Counted from the first letter of the stretch, positions 35,010-43,897 are shown. The stretch: 64,000 nt of DNA from Promethearchaeota archaeon (GCA_016839765.1 JAEOTP010000043.1:62001-126000), one strand, 5' to 3'. Program-made: numbers and translations. Notes: generated by a model from the letters alone, not told the origin.

Positions 35010-35459
35010 ATGGATTCTAATACACAAATCAATGAATTCAACTTTGCTATTAAAAAGCTTTTCCATGGAAGAGTAATGGAAAGAGTTACAGCCGCTAGAA
35101 CACTTGGACATCTTAAAGAGGGTCGTGCTACAAACTTACTCATTAAAGCATTAAATTCAGAAAGAGATTCAATTGTAATTAATAGAATTATTGAAGCAAT
35201 GGGAGAAATAAAAGATCCTAAAGCCACAATTCCAATAATTAACTTCTTAAAAAAAGAATTAGAAAAATCTGAAGATGAGCAAGATAAAACTCGTTTATTC
35301 TTAATAATAGAGACATTAATGAAAATAGGAGATAAAAGAGCTTTAGAACATTTAGGTATACTCTTAGAGTCATGTGATGCAGATATTAGAAAACTAACTG
35401 AGCAAGCTTTTGAGTGTATAGATCCTAGTTTTAAGGAAAATTTAAAACAAAGTAAATAA
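35010..35459 (+). CDS. HEAT-repeat protein
   Basis: A 149-residue helical repeat protein with three HEAT/PBS-lyase-type units (AARTLGHLKEGRATNLLIKAL, EAMGEIKDPKATIPIINFL, MKIGDKRALEHLGILLES). Such proteins are adaptors. No catalytic motif. It is followed after 55 bases by the glutaredoxin/FTR pair and could share its transcript. Confidence 0.8.
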   Translation: MDSNTQINEFNFAIKKLFHGRVMERVTAARTLGHLKEGRATNLLIKALNSERDSIVINRIIEAMGEIKDPKATIPIINFLKKELEKSEDEQDKTRLFLIIETLMKIGDKRALEHLGILLESCDADIRKLTEQAFECIDPSFKENLKQSK

Positions 35460-35514
35460 ATAAAAAACTAAACATTGAAATTGAAAAATTAAATCGTAAA
35501 CGAAAGTGAATATT

Positions 35515-35832
35515 ATGTTTCCAGAATTTATTTCAGAGCTTTTTCAAGAAGTAAATGGCAAGAATGATAAACAAGATGTGTCCATTTTCACATTGTCGAC
35601 TTGCATGTGGTGCAAAAAGTGCAAAAGATATCTTAATGAAAAGGAAATCAAGTATAAATATATAGATGTTGATCAAATTACATCAGATCAGAAATCAAAA
35701 ATTTTACAATATTTAAGAGAAAATTACAAACCAGATAGAATCTCATATCCTTTCTTAATATGCGATGATAAATTCGTCGTAGGATATGATCCAAATAGAT
35801 ATGAAGAATTAATGAGGGAGGGTGATAATTAA
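35515..35832 (+). CDS. Glutaredoxin-like protein
   Basis: About 105 residues with a thioredoxin-type active site, TCMWCKKCKRYL. The CxxC is followed by another Cys two residues later. The cis-Pro is in SYPFLICDDK. I chose the ATG at 35515; the track uses GTG at 35506. The end runs up to the start of the ferredoxin:thioredoxin reductase catalytic chain gene, so the two are surely co-expressed and probably partners. Confidence 0.85.
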   Translation: MFPEFISELFQEVNGKNDKQDVSIFTLSTCMWCKKCKRYLNEKEIKYKYIDVDQITSDQKSKILQYLRENYKPDRISYPFLICDDKFVVGYDPNRYEELMREGDN

Positions 35833-35833
35833 A

Positions 35834-36199
35834 GTGAATATGGAAACATATGAGGGTATGCTTGAATATATTAAACAGGTTAGTAAAAAGAATAACTGGA
35901 TTTTAAATAGTCACCAAGATACATTAAATGAATTGATTGACGGCTTAGTAGAAAATAAAAAGAAACATACATATCAATCTTGCCCATGTCGTCTTGCTTC
36001 TGGTGTAAGAGATTTAGATAGAGATATTATTTGTCCCTGTGATTATGCTCCTTTGGATATAAAGGAGTATGGAGCTTGTTATTGCAATCTATATATGCGT
36101 AAAAATTTCTACGAAATTATAGGAAAGGAATATGTTAATATCCCAGAAAGAAGACCTGTTGAAAAGGAAAAAGCAGTACTAGAATCTTTTAATAAATAG
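35834..36199 (+). CDS. Ferredoxin:thioredoxin reductase catalytic chain (FTR beta)
   Basis: A protein of about 121 residues with the complete FTR catalytic pattern: SCPCRLASG, then ICPCDYAPLD, then GACYCNLY, giving the [4Fe-4S] ligands and the redox disulfide next to it. It uses ferredoxin electrons to reduce a thioredoxin/glutaredoxin-fold partner, here most likely the protein encoded just upstream. The start is chosen at GTG 35834, seven bases after GGAGGGTGAT; an ATG at 35840 is the alternative. The alpha (variable) chain is absent, as usual in archaea. Confidence 0.92.
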   Translation: MNMETYEGMLEYIKQVSKKNNWILNSHQDTLNELIDGLVENKKKHTYQSCPCRLASGVRDLDRDIICPCDYAPLDIKEYGACYCNLYMRKNFYEIIGKEYVNIPERRPVEKEKAVLESFNK

Positions 36200-36288
36200 T
36201 ATTTTTTGTTGTTTTTAAGAATTGAATAATTAGAAACCAATTTTTTATAAATAAAACTCTTAAATATTATTTTTTCTCTTTTTATATT

Positions 36289-36447
36289 ATGCCAGATGAA
36301 GAAATTAATGATGATGAATTAAAAGAAGAATTAGATAGGGCTTTTAAGGCTAATGAAGCAAAAAAAGACCACTGTGGAACTGCTCTACCTAGTAATAAAG
36401 AAATAGGTATTCAAAGAACGAACGTAAAATTAAAAAAAGAGGATTAA
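36289..36447 (+). CDS. Small acidic hypothetical protein
   Basis: A 52-residue ORF below the track cut-off, ATG 36289 to TAA 36447, composition rich in Asp, Glu and Lys (MPDEEINDDELKEEL at the start). It contains one CGTALPSNKEIG stretch. No family is recognised. It lies on the same strand between the FTR gene and the CCG genes, with a T-rich region on both sides. Coding is plausible but not proven. Confidence 0.45.
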   Translation: MPDEEINDDELKEELDRAFKANEAKKDHCGTALPSNKEIGIQRTNVKLKKED

Positions 36448-36609
36448 ATTAAAATAATTTTTTTTTATATTTCTTTTCTAATTTTTTTTGATAAATAACT
36501 TCTCAACAATTATAAATAATTACTTTAAAATTCAAAAATTAATATTTTAATATAAATCATTAAATGATGTCTTTATAAGATCATATCTTATAATTGAAGA
36601 GTGTTTGTT

Positions 36610-37593
36610 ATGAAAGAACGAATTAAAGGAAGAGAAAATTTTCCCACTAAAGAGATTGACCCAGATAATTTCATAGAGGATGAAGAAGTAAAAACTATGG
36701 TTGAAAATATCGATAATATCAAATTTAGTCAGGAGGATTATTATAAAATTTATAATTGTGTACATTGTGGAGAATGTGAATCAGAAGAAGAACGTATTAC
36801 CTTGAAACAAAAATTTCTAAAAGATGGGAATATGGTTGAGGGTCTTGATCAGATGATTGAATGTTTTGAAAAATATCGGACACCTTATCCAACAAATAAA
36901 ATGAGGATAAAAAAGCCGAGAGGGTTAGCAAAAAATTCTAATACCCTATTTTTCATGGGATGTCTTTCTACCATTAGAATACCACGGTATACCGAACATG
37001 CTCTTCAATATCTTATGAAACAAAAGATAGATTTTACCATTTTGGATAAAGAAATATGTTGTGGTTGGCCGTGGTTTGCTAGTGGTTCAATGCGTGAATT
37101 TGAAATTTGCCAAAAGGAAAATCTTGAAATCTTCAATAAATTTGATAAGATCATTTGCTTATGTCCAGCATGCTACTTTTTATTTAATAAGTTTTATAAA
37201 CCAGCTATGGATAAAGATATTAGATTTGAATATATAGTTGATTACCTAAAACCATCCAAAGACCAAAAGCAAGGAGCAGTTGGGGTACAACATTTATGTC
37301 AACTTATGAATAGGGGAAGAGAAGGTGTAGATAAATTTGTAGATAAAATTCTAAAAAAGTCTGGCTATAAAGTAATTGATGTCCCTCATTGGTGTTGTGG
37401 AGGGGGTTTAGGGTATATGCATCGAACTGATATAATCGAAGCTATTGCAAATAAAAGAATGATTGATTTTGATAGAGAAGATATTGATTATATTACAACT
37501 TATTGCGTTAGTTGCTGGTGGATATTAAAACGGTTTAGCAAATTAAGTAAAATAAAGCCAAAAGCTGTAGATTTTTTTGAATTAATCCTATAA
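36610..37593 (+). CDS. CCG-domain Fe-S oxidoreductase (HdrB/GlcF-like), copy 1
   Basis: A protein of about 327 residues. An N-terminal incomplete ferredoxin-like motif YNCVHCGECE (three Cys only) is followed by two CCG domains: FFMGCLS ... EICCGWP ... CPACYFLF, and QHLCQLM ... HWCCGGG ... YCVSCWWIL. Such domains hold noncubane [4Fe-4S] clusters in heterodisulfide reductase HdrB and in GlcF/LutA/SdhE. The protein may be a thiol/disulfide oxidoreductase subunit. The ATG at 36610 is preferred over GTG 36601 because it matches the start of the paralogue downstream. Confidence 0.82.
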   Translation: MKERIKGRENFPTKEIDPDNFIEDEEVKTMVENIDNIKFSQEDYYKIYNCVHCGECESEEERITLKQKFLKDGNMVEGLDQMIECFEKYRTPYPTNKMRIKKPRGLAKNSNTLFFMGCLSTIRIPRYTEHALQYLMKQKIDFTILDKEICCGWPWFASGSMREFEICQKENLEIFNKFDKIICLCPACYFLFNKFYKPAMDKDIRFEYIVDYLKPSKDQKQGAVGVQHLCQLMNRGREGVDKFVDKILKKSGYKVIDVPHWCCGGGLGYMHRTDIIEAIANKRMIDFDREDIDYITTYCVSCWWILKRFSKLSKIKPKAVDFFELIL

Positions 37594-37628
37594 TTAGAAT
37601 TTCCTTTAAAGATTTAATAAATAAAAAA

Positions 37629-38588
37629 ATGACTTTAAAAAGAAAATACCCCACTCAAGAAGTAAATCCAACTAATTTTTTAACTAATGAAGAAGTATTA
37701 AATCTTCTTGAAACTAAGCACACTTATAAATTTAAACAAAAAGATTTTCACAAACTTTATAATTGTGTTCATTGCAGAGAATGTGGCACCTCTGATGAAA
37801 GAATTTTATTAAAACAGAAATTTTTAAAAGATGGAAATAAAATTGAAGGTTTAGAAGAAGTAAAAAAGATTTATGAAAAATATGGAACTCCATATAAGGA
37901 TAGTAAAAACCGGATTAAATTCCCTAATGGTATCCCTACTAAAAGTGATACACTCCTTTATTTCGGGTGCTTTACAAGTGTTAAAAATCCTAGATATGGG
38001 GAAAATGTTGCGAACTACTTATTAAAACATAATGTTGAATATACCATTTTAAACAAAGAGATATGTTGTGGTTATCCCATTTTAGTCACTGGAATAATAG
38101 ATACCTATTATAAGCTTGTTGAGCGAAATAAGAAGATTTTCAAAGAAAGAGGGTTTAAAAGAATAATAACTGTTTGTCCCAGTTGTTATATGGTCTTTAA
38201 AAAACATTATAGTGATACAGGTATTAAGATAGACTATTTTACTGATTATCTAAAACCAGCTTCTAATAGGAAATCTGGAGATGTCTGTATTCAACATGCC
38301 TGTCCATTGGTATATGACTGTAAACCAGGGATAGATAAACAGATTGAAAACATTTTAAAAAAATCTGGGTATAGGGTTATTGATATTCCTTATTTTTGCT
38401 GTGGTGGCGGTGGAGGGATGCAATTAATCGAAGATACAATTGAAAAGATTGCAAAATTAAGGATGGGTGATTATAGAGGAAATTTCACCACCTACTATTG
38501 TCCTGACTGTGGATGGTTTATTAAGTTTTTCGGAAGAAAGCTAAAGATTAAACCAAAGCCAAAAGATATATGTGAACTTCTACTTTAA
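37629..38588 (+). CDS. CCG-domain Fe-S oxidoreductase (HdrB/GlcF-like), copy 2
   Basis: A 319-residue paralogue of the preceding gene, 35 bases downstream, with the same order of motifs: YNCVHCRECG, LYFGCFT, EICCGYP, CPSCYMVF, QHACPLVYDC, YFCCGGGGG and YCPDCGWFI. The CCG sites are complete, including the final CxxC. The two copies are clearly diverged, so the duplication is not recent; a heterodimer is possible. Electron donor and substrate are unknown; no HdrA or flavoprotein is adjacent. Confidence 0.82.
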   Translation: MTLKRKYPTQEVNPTNFLTNEEVLNLLETKHTYKFKQKDFHKLYNCVHCRECGTSDERILLKQKFLKDGNKIEGLEEVKKIYEKYGTPYKDSKNRIKFPNGIPTKSDTLLYFGCFTSVKNPRYGENVANYLLKHNVEYTILNKEICCGYPILVTGIIDTYYKLVERNKKIFKERGFKRIITVCPSCYMVFKKHYSDTGIKIDYFTDYLKPASNRKSGDVCIQHACPLVYDCKPGIDKQIENILKKSGYRVIDIPYFCCGGGGGMQLIEDTIEKIAKLRMGDYRGNFTTYYCPDCGWFIKFFGRKLKIKPKPKDICELLL

Positions 38589-38603
38589 TTGAAAATATTA
38601 GTG

Positions 38604-39671
38604 CTAAATCATAGATATTTGGTAAGAATCTTCATGATGAGTATCTATCAGCCGATAAGCTAAATTTTTGAAACAATTTTCTATATTTTCTCCTGTTAAA
38701 GCAGAAGTTTCAAAATATTCAACATTTAATGCCTTTGCTAATCGTATGGCATCCGATTGGCTCACAATTCTTTCTTTGATCAAATCGATTTTATTACCTA
38801 TTAAATAACCTTCAATTTGAGGATTCTTTACAAAATATTTATCAATATCTTGATGCCAGTTAGAGATATGAGCAAAGGATAACGGTTTCGTTACATCATA
38901 AATTAATATAAAAGCACTTGCGGCTTCATAGAACTGCTTTCTTATTGCTTCAAACTTAGTTTGTCCTCCAATATCCCATAAAACTAACTCAACAGAATCA
39001 TCTTGTACATAAAATCTCTTTTGTGTTATGTTAAGTCCCATTGTGGGAACATAAGCCCTCATAAATACATTATCTGTGAATTTTAGAACTGTAGATGTCT
39101 TACCCACTGTTGGATCGCCAAGAATTATGACTTTAAACTTTTTTAAATCTTTTTCTTCAATCTCTTCTTTAATATCATATTCCTCATTAGCTTCTATTAG
39201 GATATTACTCTTGGAACGTAAATAATCAACTGTTTCACACAAGTTATTGCATAATATGATAATTTCTTCAGATAGTTTTTCTTTATCAAGATTATTTTCT
39301 TCAAATTGAATGATTTTTTGAGTTGTCTCATTAAAATATTTATCAATATAACTCATATATCTATAAAAAATAATATCATCTTTTTCATTAAACAAGAAAG
39401 CTAAAGCTGATTTAGCAGTTCCATTCTTTTGAGAAGTAATCTCTCGTTCAAAATATTTAATTACGATTTTTATTTTTAAATGTTTAAAAGGGTAAATTAA
39501 TAATATTTCAGGGATAAATGCTTGATCTCCAGAAAGGAGATTGTTACATTTTAATTCAATAAGGTTTCTAAATTCCCCTGGAATGTCTGATGGATACCAA
39601 AAAACAGATTTTGGCTCATTTACATCATCTAGATTAATATAAAAAATAGCAGGTATGAAATTTAAACTCAT
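38604..39671 (-). CDS. Rab/Arf-like small GTPase with N-terminal longin-like extension
   Basis: A 355-residue protein. Residues about 180-345 are a complete Ras-superfamily G domain: G1 ILGDPTVGKTS, G2 Thr in YVPTMGLNI, G3 LWDIGGQ, G4 GNKID and G5 ETSAL. The G3 Gly-Gly-Gln is as in Arf/Gtr, while the rest is Rab-like. Residues 1-170 form an extra alpha/beta domain (IFYINLDDVNEPKSVFWYP ...) that I take as longin/Mon1-like on pattern only. No C-terminal prenylation Cys. Asgard archaea encode many such GTPases. It is convergent with the CCG genes. Confidence 0.8.
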   Translation of the reverse strand: MSLNFIPAIFYINLDDVNEPKSVFWYPSDIPGEFRNLIELKCNNLLSGDQAFIPEILLIYPFKHLKIKIVIKYFEREITSQKNGTAKSALAFLFNEKDDIIFYRYMSYIDKYFNETTQKIIQFEENNLDKEKLSEEIIILCNNLCETVDYLRSKSNILIEANEEYDIKEEIEEKDLKKFKVIILGDPTVGKTSTVLKFTDNVFMRAYVPTMGLNITQKRFYVQDDSVELVLWDIGGQTKFEAIRKQFYEAASAFILIYDVTKPLSFAHISNWHQDIDKYFVKNPQIEGYLIGNKIDLIKERIVSQSDAIRLAKALNVEYFETSALTGENIENCFKNLAYRLIDTHHEDSYQISMI

Positions 39672-39855
39672 TTTACCTAATTTTAAGATTATCTTAGTAA
39701 ATTTTTTGGTATGATAAAGAATTATTTATTATTTATATTTGATTTAGATGAATGTTATTCAGGTGATATCAGAATGATACTGAAAATGGAAATAAATATA
39801 AAATTTATTGTTATAAAGAAAGTAGATTATAGAAAAAAAAGATTTTAAGGTTTTC

Positions 39856-40338
39856 TTGGTGCCAAAGGACTTTACTATACGTTTAGCAACGATAAAAGAT
39901 GCTAAAGCAGTTCATGAGGTTTTATTAGCTGCTTTTGAAGAATATCGTTGTTTTTATTCTCCAGAAGGATTTGCAGACACTGTTTTATCAGAAGAAAAAG
40001 CAAAAGATCGTATTAAAGAAACGAAAGTATATGTAGCTGTTGATCAACACCGTAAAATAATTGGGACTATTGGTTGGCAGAAATTAAATGAAAATGAAGG
40101 ACATATTCGAGGAATGGGAGTAATACCAAGTCAGCAAGGCAGAGATAGTCCTGCAACATCGCTATTAAGACAAGTAGAAAGAGCTGCTCAGTTAGAAAGT
40201 TGTAAAATCTTGACTCTTGACACAACTGAAATTCTTAAAAGAGCTCAAAACTTTTATGAAAAAAATGGTTTTCAGAAAACTGGGAAAATTGGGGATTTCT
40301 TTGGGTCAATAATTTATGAATTTGCAAAGATATTATAA
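39856..40338 (+). CDS. GNAT-family N-acetyltransferase
   Basis: A 160-residue acetyltransferase with the N-terminal strand FTIRLATIKDAKAVHEV. The acetyl-CoA loop region is GMGVIPSQQGRDSPATSLL, an unusual Q/R-G-x-G/A variant with an inserted Asp-Ser. The C-terminal segment is FYEKNGFQKTG. The substrate is not evident. Start is TTG 39856 or GTG 39859, with no strong Shine-Dalgarno sequence. Confidence 0.85.
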   Translation: MVPKDFTIRLATIKDAKAVHEVLLAAFEEYRCFYSPEGFADTVLSEEKAKDRIKETKVYVAVDQHRKIIGTIGWQKLNENEGHIRGMGVIPSQQGRDSPATSLLRQVERAAQLESCKILTLDTTEILKRAQNFYEKNGFQKTGKIGDFFGSIIYEFAKIL

Positions 40339-40476
40339 AAAAACACCAATTTTTAAACTATTAGTTATTCATAACTTAATTTTAATTTTAACGTTAATTA
40401 GCTCAATTTAATTTATAATTTATACAAAAAAAAATTTTAAATCTAAATTCAAATATTCATAATAGATGGTGATTTA

Positions 40477-41169
40477 ATGTTATTTTCCCAAAATGAGATT
40501 GATAATATTAAAAGAGAAATGAGTAAATTGAAGAATAAGGTAATCCTGAAATTGTTTACAGACTTTAAAACTCAAGAAAATAATACGAAAGTACGTAATT
40601 GTATGGGTTGTGAGGGTACTTATGAATTATTGAATAAATTAGTAGAATTTTCAGATGGAAAGTTAATGATTGAAGAGTATTCTATTGAGGAAAACAAAGA
40701 TGAAGCTAAAAAGTACGATGTTAAAAGGATACCTGCAATTTTGTTTGTCGATGAGAATGGTAATGAAGTAATTAGATATTCAGCACACCCAACTGGAGCT
40801 GAATTTGTACCTTTTCTCAATAGCATCCAATACTTTTCAGGAGTAAGACCTTATTATGCCGATCAAATCCTTACACATCTTAAAAAGATTGATAAATCAA
40901 AAATGAAGATTTTTATTACACCTACATGTCCATATTGTCCTGCAACAGTTCCAGTTTTAACTTTGTTCGCGATTATATCCAAAGGAAAGATTTCAGCAGA
41001 AATAATTGACGTTAATTTAAATCCTGACCTTGCTATGAAATACCAAGTTCAGGGAGTCCCTCACACGGTTGTTAATGAAACTGAGAATATTTATGGAATG
41101 TTTACGCCTCAGGATTTACTAGATAAACTTACCAAAGGAAAAAGAGATTTTGGAGGAATGTATGCTTAA
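40477..41169 (+). CDS. Protein disulfide oxidoreductase (PDO, two thioredoxin folds), copy 1
   Basis: A 230-residue archaeal PDO/glutaredoxin-like protein. The N-terminal unit carries Cys-x2-Cys in RNCMGCEGT and the C-terminal unit carries TCPYCPA, with cis-Pro segments RIPAILFV and GVPHTVV. In thermophilic and anaerobic archaea PDO is the main protein thiol-disulfide carrier and is reduced by a TrxR-like flavoenzyme, which is encoded two genes downstream. First gene of a three-gene operon. Confidence 0.88.
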   Translation: MLFSQNEIDNIKREMSKLKNKVILKLFTDFKTQENNTKVRNCMGCEGTYELLNKLVEFSDGKLMIEEYSIEENKDEAKKYDVKRIPAILFVDENGNEVIRYSAHPTGAEFVPFLNSIQYFSGVRPYYADQILTHLKKIDKSKMKIFITPTCPYCPATVPVLTLFAIISKGKISAEIIDVNLNPDLAMKYQVQGVPHTVVNETENIYGMFTPQDLLDKLTKGKRDFGGMYA

Positions 41170-41189
41170 TCTGAATTAGGGTGTTAAGA

Positions 41190-41873
41190 ATGTCGCAAGA
41201 TGAAAAATATAAGGAAATTATTAAAAGAGAAATGGCAAAATTAAATAGACCTGTTAAACTTAAAGTAGTTACTTCTCAATCAGCTAAACCAGACGGAACT
41301 AAAATACGAGCATGTATGGATTGTGATCAATTTTTGTCTCTTTTACGAGTATATGAAGAAAATTCAAATGGTCTATTAACTATTGAAGAATTATCAATTG
41401 ATGAAAACCCTGATTTCGCCAAACGGTATGATATTCAACGAGTTCCTACAATATTATTCATTGATGAACAAGGAAGGGAATATATTCGTTATTTAGCAGC
41501 CCCTCAAGGCGGTGAAATCCAACCATTTATCCAAGCAGTCTTTACATTTGCAGGAGCTCCCAATTATTACGAAGCCACAATAAAGAAGAATCTAGATCGC
41601 ATATCTCCCTCTACACTGAAAATCATGATAACTAATCAATGTCCCTATTGCCCTCAGGTTGTTACTATTGCAAACCAATTTGCAATTGCGTCTGAAGGAA
41701 AAGTTAGAACTGTTGTTGTAGATATTATGGCAAATCCAGATATTGGTCAGTATTATGATGCGGCAGGGGTTCCTTACACTATTATAAATGACCAAAAAAC
41801 ACTGGTTGGTATGATTGGACCCAATGAAATCCTAAGGGCATTAATTGGAGGTAATATTCGTGTTCAATATTGA
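41190..41873 (+). CDS. Protein disulfide oxidoreductase (PDO, two thioredoxin folds), copy 2
   Basis: A 227-residue paralogue of the preceding protein. The active sites are RACMDCDQF in the first fold and QCPYCPQ in the second. I prefer ATG 41190, behind a GGTGT stretch, over GTG 41181. Both copies keep both CxxC motifs, so both should be redox active, but the N-terminal motifs differ (CMGC versus CMDC), which may tune redox potential or partner. The end overlaps the TrxR gene start. Confidence 0.88.
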   Translation: MSQDEKYKEIIKREMAKLNRPVKLKVVTSQSAKPDGTKIRACMDCDQFLSLLRVYEENSNGLLTIEELSIDENPDFAKRYDIQRVPTILFIDEQGREYIRYLAAPQGGEIQPFIQAVFTFAGAPNYYEATIKKNLDRISPSTLKIMITNQCPYCPQVVTIANQFAIASEGKVRTVVVDIMANPDIGQYYDAAGVPYTIINDQKTLVGMIGPNEILRALIGGNIRVQY

Positions 41874-42804
41874 TATGGAAGGTATTGATTTAGAAAAAAT
41901 ATATGATTTAATTGTCCTAGGAGGAGGACCAACTGCAATTGGTTGCGCGATTTATGCCGCAAGATTCGCAATGGATGTTTTGATTATAGGAAAGATCTTT
42001 GGTGGCCTAATTGCGACAACCCATCTTGTGGAGAATTATCCAGGAATAACCTCAACAAGCGGTCAGGGGTTAATGGAAATGTTCAAGGATCATATGGATT
42101 CATTAAGTATACCATATATATCGGATGAGATAAGAAGTATAGAAAAAATAGACGACTATTTTGTTTTACACTCTTTTTTTCAACAGTTTAAAGCATATAC
42201 AGTTTGTATCGCAACTGGTTCAGAAAGAAAAAAGTTGGGAATTCCAGGTGAAGAAGAATTCGCTGGAAGAGGGGTATCTTACTGTGCAACTTGTGATGGC
42301 CCTTTTTATAAGGATAAAACTGTGTGTGTAATTGGTGGGAGTGATTCAGCTGCAAAAGAAGCTTTATTTTTAGCTCAGAACGTTAAGAAGGTATATATTA
42401 TTTATCGTGGCGAAGAAATTAGAGCCGAGCCAATTAATAAAAAAAGAGTGTATGAAAATGATAAAATTGAAATCATAAATAATACCAATATAGTAGAAAT
42501 TAAAGGAGATACTAAGGTTAAATCAGTTATTTTTGAAAGTGGAAAAGAATTTAAAATAGATGGTGTATTCATCGAAATTGGATCGCTTCCAAATTCAGAT
42601 TTAGCAAAAAAATTAGAAGTAGAAACAAATAAAAAAGGAGAAATTAAGATTAACCGAAAGTCTGAGACTAATGTACCTGGAATATTTGCTGCTGGAGATG
42701 TGGCAGATGCTCCCTTTAAACAAGCGATTACAGGAGTTTCTGAAGGTGTAATTGCCGCTTATTCTGCTTTTGATTACCTAAAGCAAACAAAAATAGAGTA
42801 TTGA
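41860..42804 (+). CDS. trxB: Thioredoxin reductase-like flavoprotein
   Basis: A protein of about 314 residues with the FAD site LGGGPTAIGCAIYAAR, redox Cys pair SYCATCDG, NAD(P)H site VIGGSDSAAKEA and the closing IFAAGDVADAPFKQ. It reduces the two PDO proteins encoded just upstream. The start is taken at GTG 41860, seven bases after GGAGGT and overlapping the preceding gene by 14 bases; ATG 41875 is the alternative. Nucleotide specificity is unclear: the usual NADPH-binding HRR.. motif reads YRGEEIRAEP. Confidence 0.93.
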   Translation: MFNIDMEGIDLEKIYDLIVLGGGPTAIGCAIYAARFAMDVLIIGKIFGGLIATTHLVENYPGITSTSGQGLMEMFKDHMDSLSIPYISDEIRSIEKIDDYFVLHSFFQQFKAYTVCIATGSERKKLGIPGEEEFAGRGVSYCATCDGPFYKDKTVCVIGGSDSAAKEALFLAQNVKKVYIIYRGEEIRAEPINKKRVYENDKIEIINNTNIVEIKGDTKVKSVIFESGKEFKIDGVFIEIGSLPNSDLAKKLEVETNKKGEIKINRKSETNVPGIFAAGDVADAPFKQAITGVSEGVIAAYSAFDYLKQTKIEY

Positions 42805-43029
42805 TTTCATTTTCTGTTTATTTATTGAATTATTAACTTTAGTTTTTCATTTCGTAATATTAATTTTTGAAATCTAATTCTAAGACAGAGAAAGTAAGGA
42901 TAATAGTGGGATCATAAGTAATCTTTAACATTAAGCAATTTTATTTTGCTTTCTTTTATTTATTCTTTAAGAAGCTCTTATCTTTATTAATTCATAGTTA
43001 GCACTAAAAATTTGACAAGCTCGTTGAAC

Positions 43030-43045
43030 TTACGAAATATCGTAA
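43030..43045. promoter_or_regulatory. Candidate metalloregulator operator upstream of ZIP-dtxR
   Basis: TTACGA-AATA-TCGTAA is a perfect interrupted palindrome, enclosed in a wider TTGAA...TTCAA pair. It lies about 55 bases before the ZIP coding frame, whose operon ends with a DtxR-type repressor gene. Confidence 0.5.
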
Positions 43046-43098
43046 AATTCAAATATTCTTTTATACTAATTACAATAAAAAAAAGTGAAAGTGATTAA

Positions 43099-43854
43099 AT
43101 TATTTTAGTATGGATTATTGTCTTTAGCATTTTAGGAAGCTTAGGAGCTATTTGTGCAGCAGCAATATTTATACTCTTTAATGAAAAAGTTCAAAAATTA
43201 ATGATTTCTATCCTACTTTCTTACGCTATTGGAGTTTTACTTACAGCATCTTTATTTGGTTTAATACCTGAAGCAATAGAAAGTGTAGGAGAACCTCATC
43301 TTATAATGCTATTTGTCTTAGGTGGAATATTGTTCTTTTTCATCTTAGAGAAGATCATAATTTGGCGTAATTGCCAAGATGAGGTATGTGATATACATAA
43401 CGCTGCTGGGCCTCTTGTCTTAATAGGTGATGCAGTACACAATTTTACTGATGGTGTTGTTATTGCTGCGGCTTTTTTAACCGATTTTTCAGTTGGTATT
43501 GTAGTTGGTCTTTCTATTCTGATACACGAAATCCCACAGGAGACGGGTGATTTTGGTATTTTGTTACACGGTGGTTATTCACGAAGCAAGGCATTTTTAT
43601 TAAATGCTATTTCAAGTATGGCTACAATTCCATCTGCAATTATTAGTTATTTTGTATTAGATGTGTTCTCCATAGCTGTACCTTATTTATTAGCAATTTC
43701 TGCGGCTAGTTTTATTTATATAGCTTTAACCGATCTTACTCCTCAACTTCACCAAAGGGCTAATCCCAAATACTCAATTCGCCAAATAGTTCTAATCTTA
43801 ACAGGTATAACAACTATGATACTTATCATAATGCTCACTATTCACCAACATTAA
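43099..43854 (+). CDS. ZIP-family metal transporter
   Basis: Metal (Zn2+/Fe2+/Mn2+) importer. The track starts at ATG 43201, but the same frame continues upstream to 43099 and encodes a good first membrane helix (VWIIVFSILGSLGAICAAA) and a loop, both needed in the ZIP fold. Metal-site helices are intact: VHNFTDGVV in TM4 and HEIPQETGD in TM5. PEAIE near TM2 is also typical. No ATG, GTG or TTG is present in the upstream part, so initiation at ATT (43099 or 43102, behind GTGAT) or a sequence error must be assumed. Operon with the DtxR-like gene. Confidence 0.88.
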   Translation: MILVWIIVFSILGSLGAICAAAIFILFNEKVQKLMISILLSYAIGVLLTASLFGLIPEAIESVGEPHLIMLFVLGGILFFFILEKIIIWRNCQDEVCDIHNAAGPLVLIGDAVHNFTDGVVIAAAFLTDFSVGIVVGLSILIHEIPQETGDFGILLHGGYSRSKAFLLNAISSMATIPSAIISYFVLDVFSIAVPYLLAISAASFIYIALTDLTPQLHQRANPKYSIRQIVLILTGITTMILIIMLTIHQH

Positions 43855-43897
43855 AACAACTCATTATTCTTTCATAAATTTCATTTGTGGTTGAAAA

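Noticed and set aside
36547-36765. 72-residue minus-strand ORF before the CCG gene.
   Set aside because: Ile/Phe-rich antisense translation of AT-rich promoter and gene start; no support.
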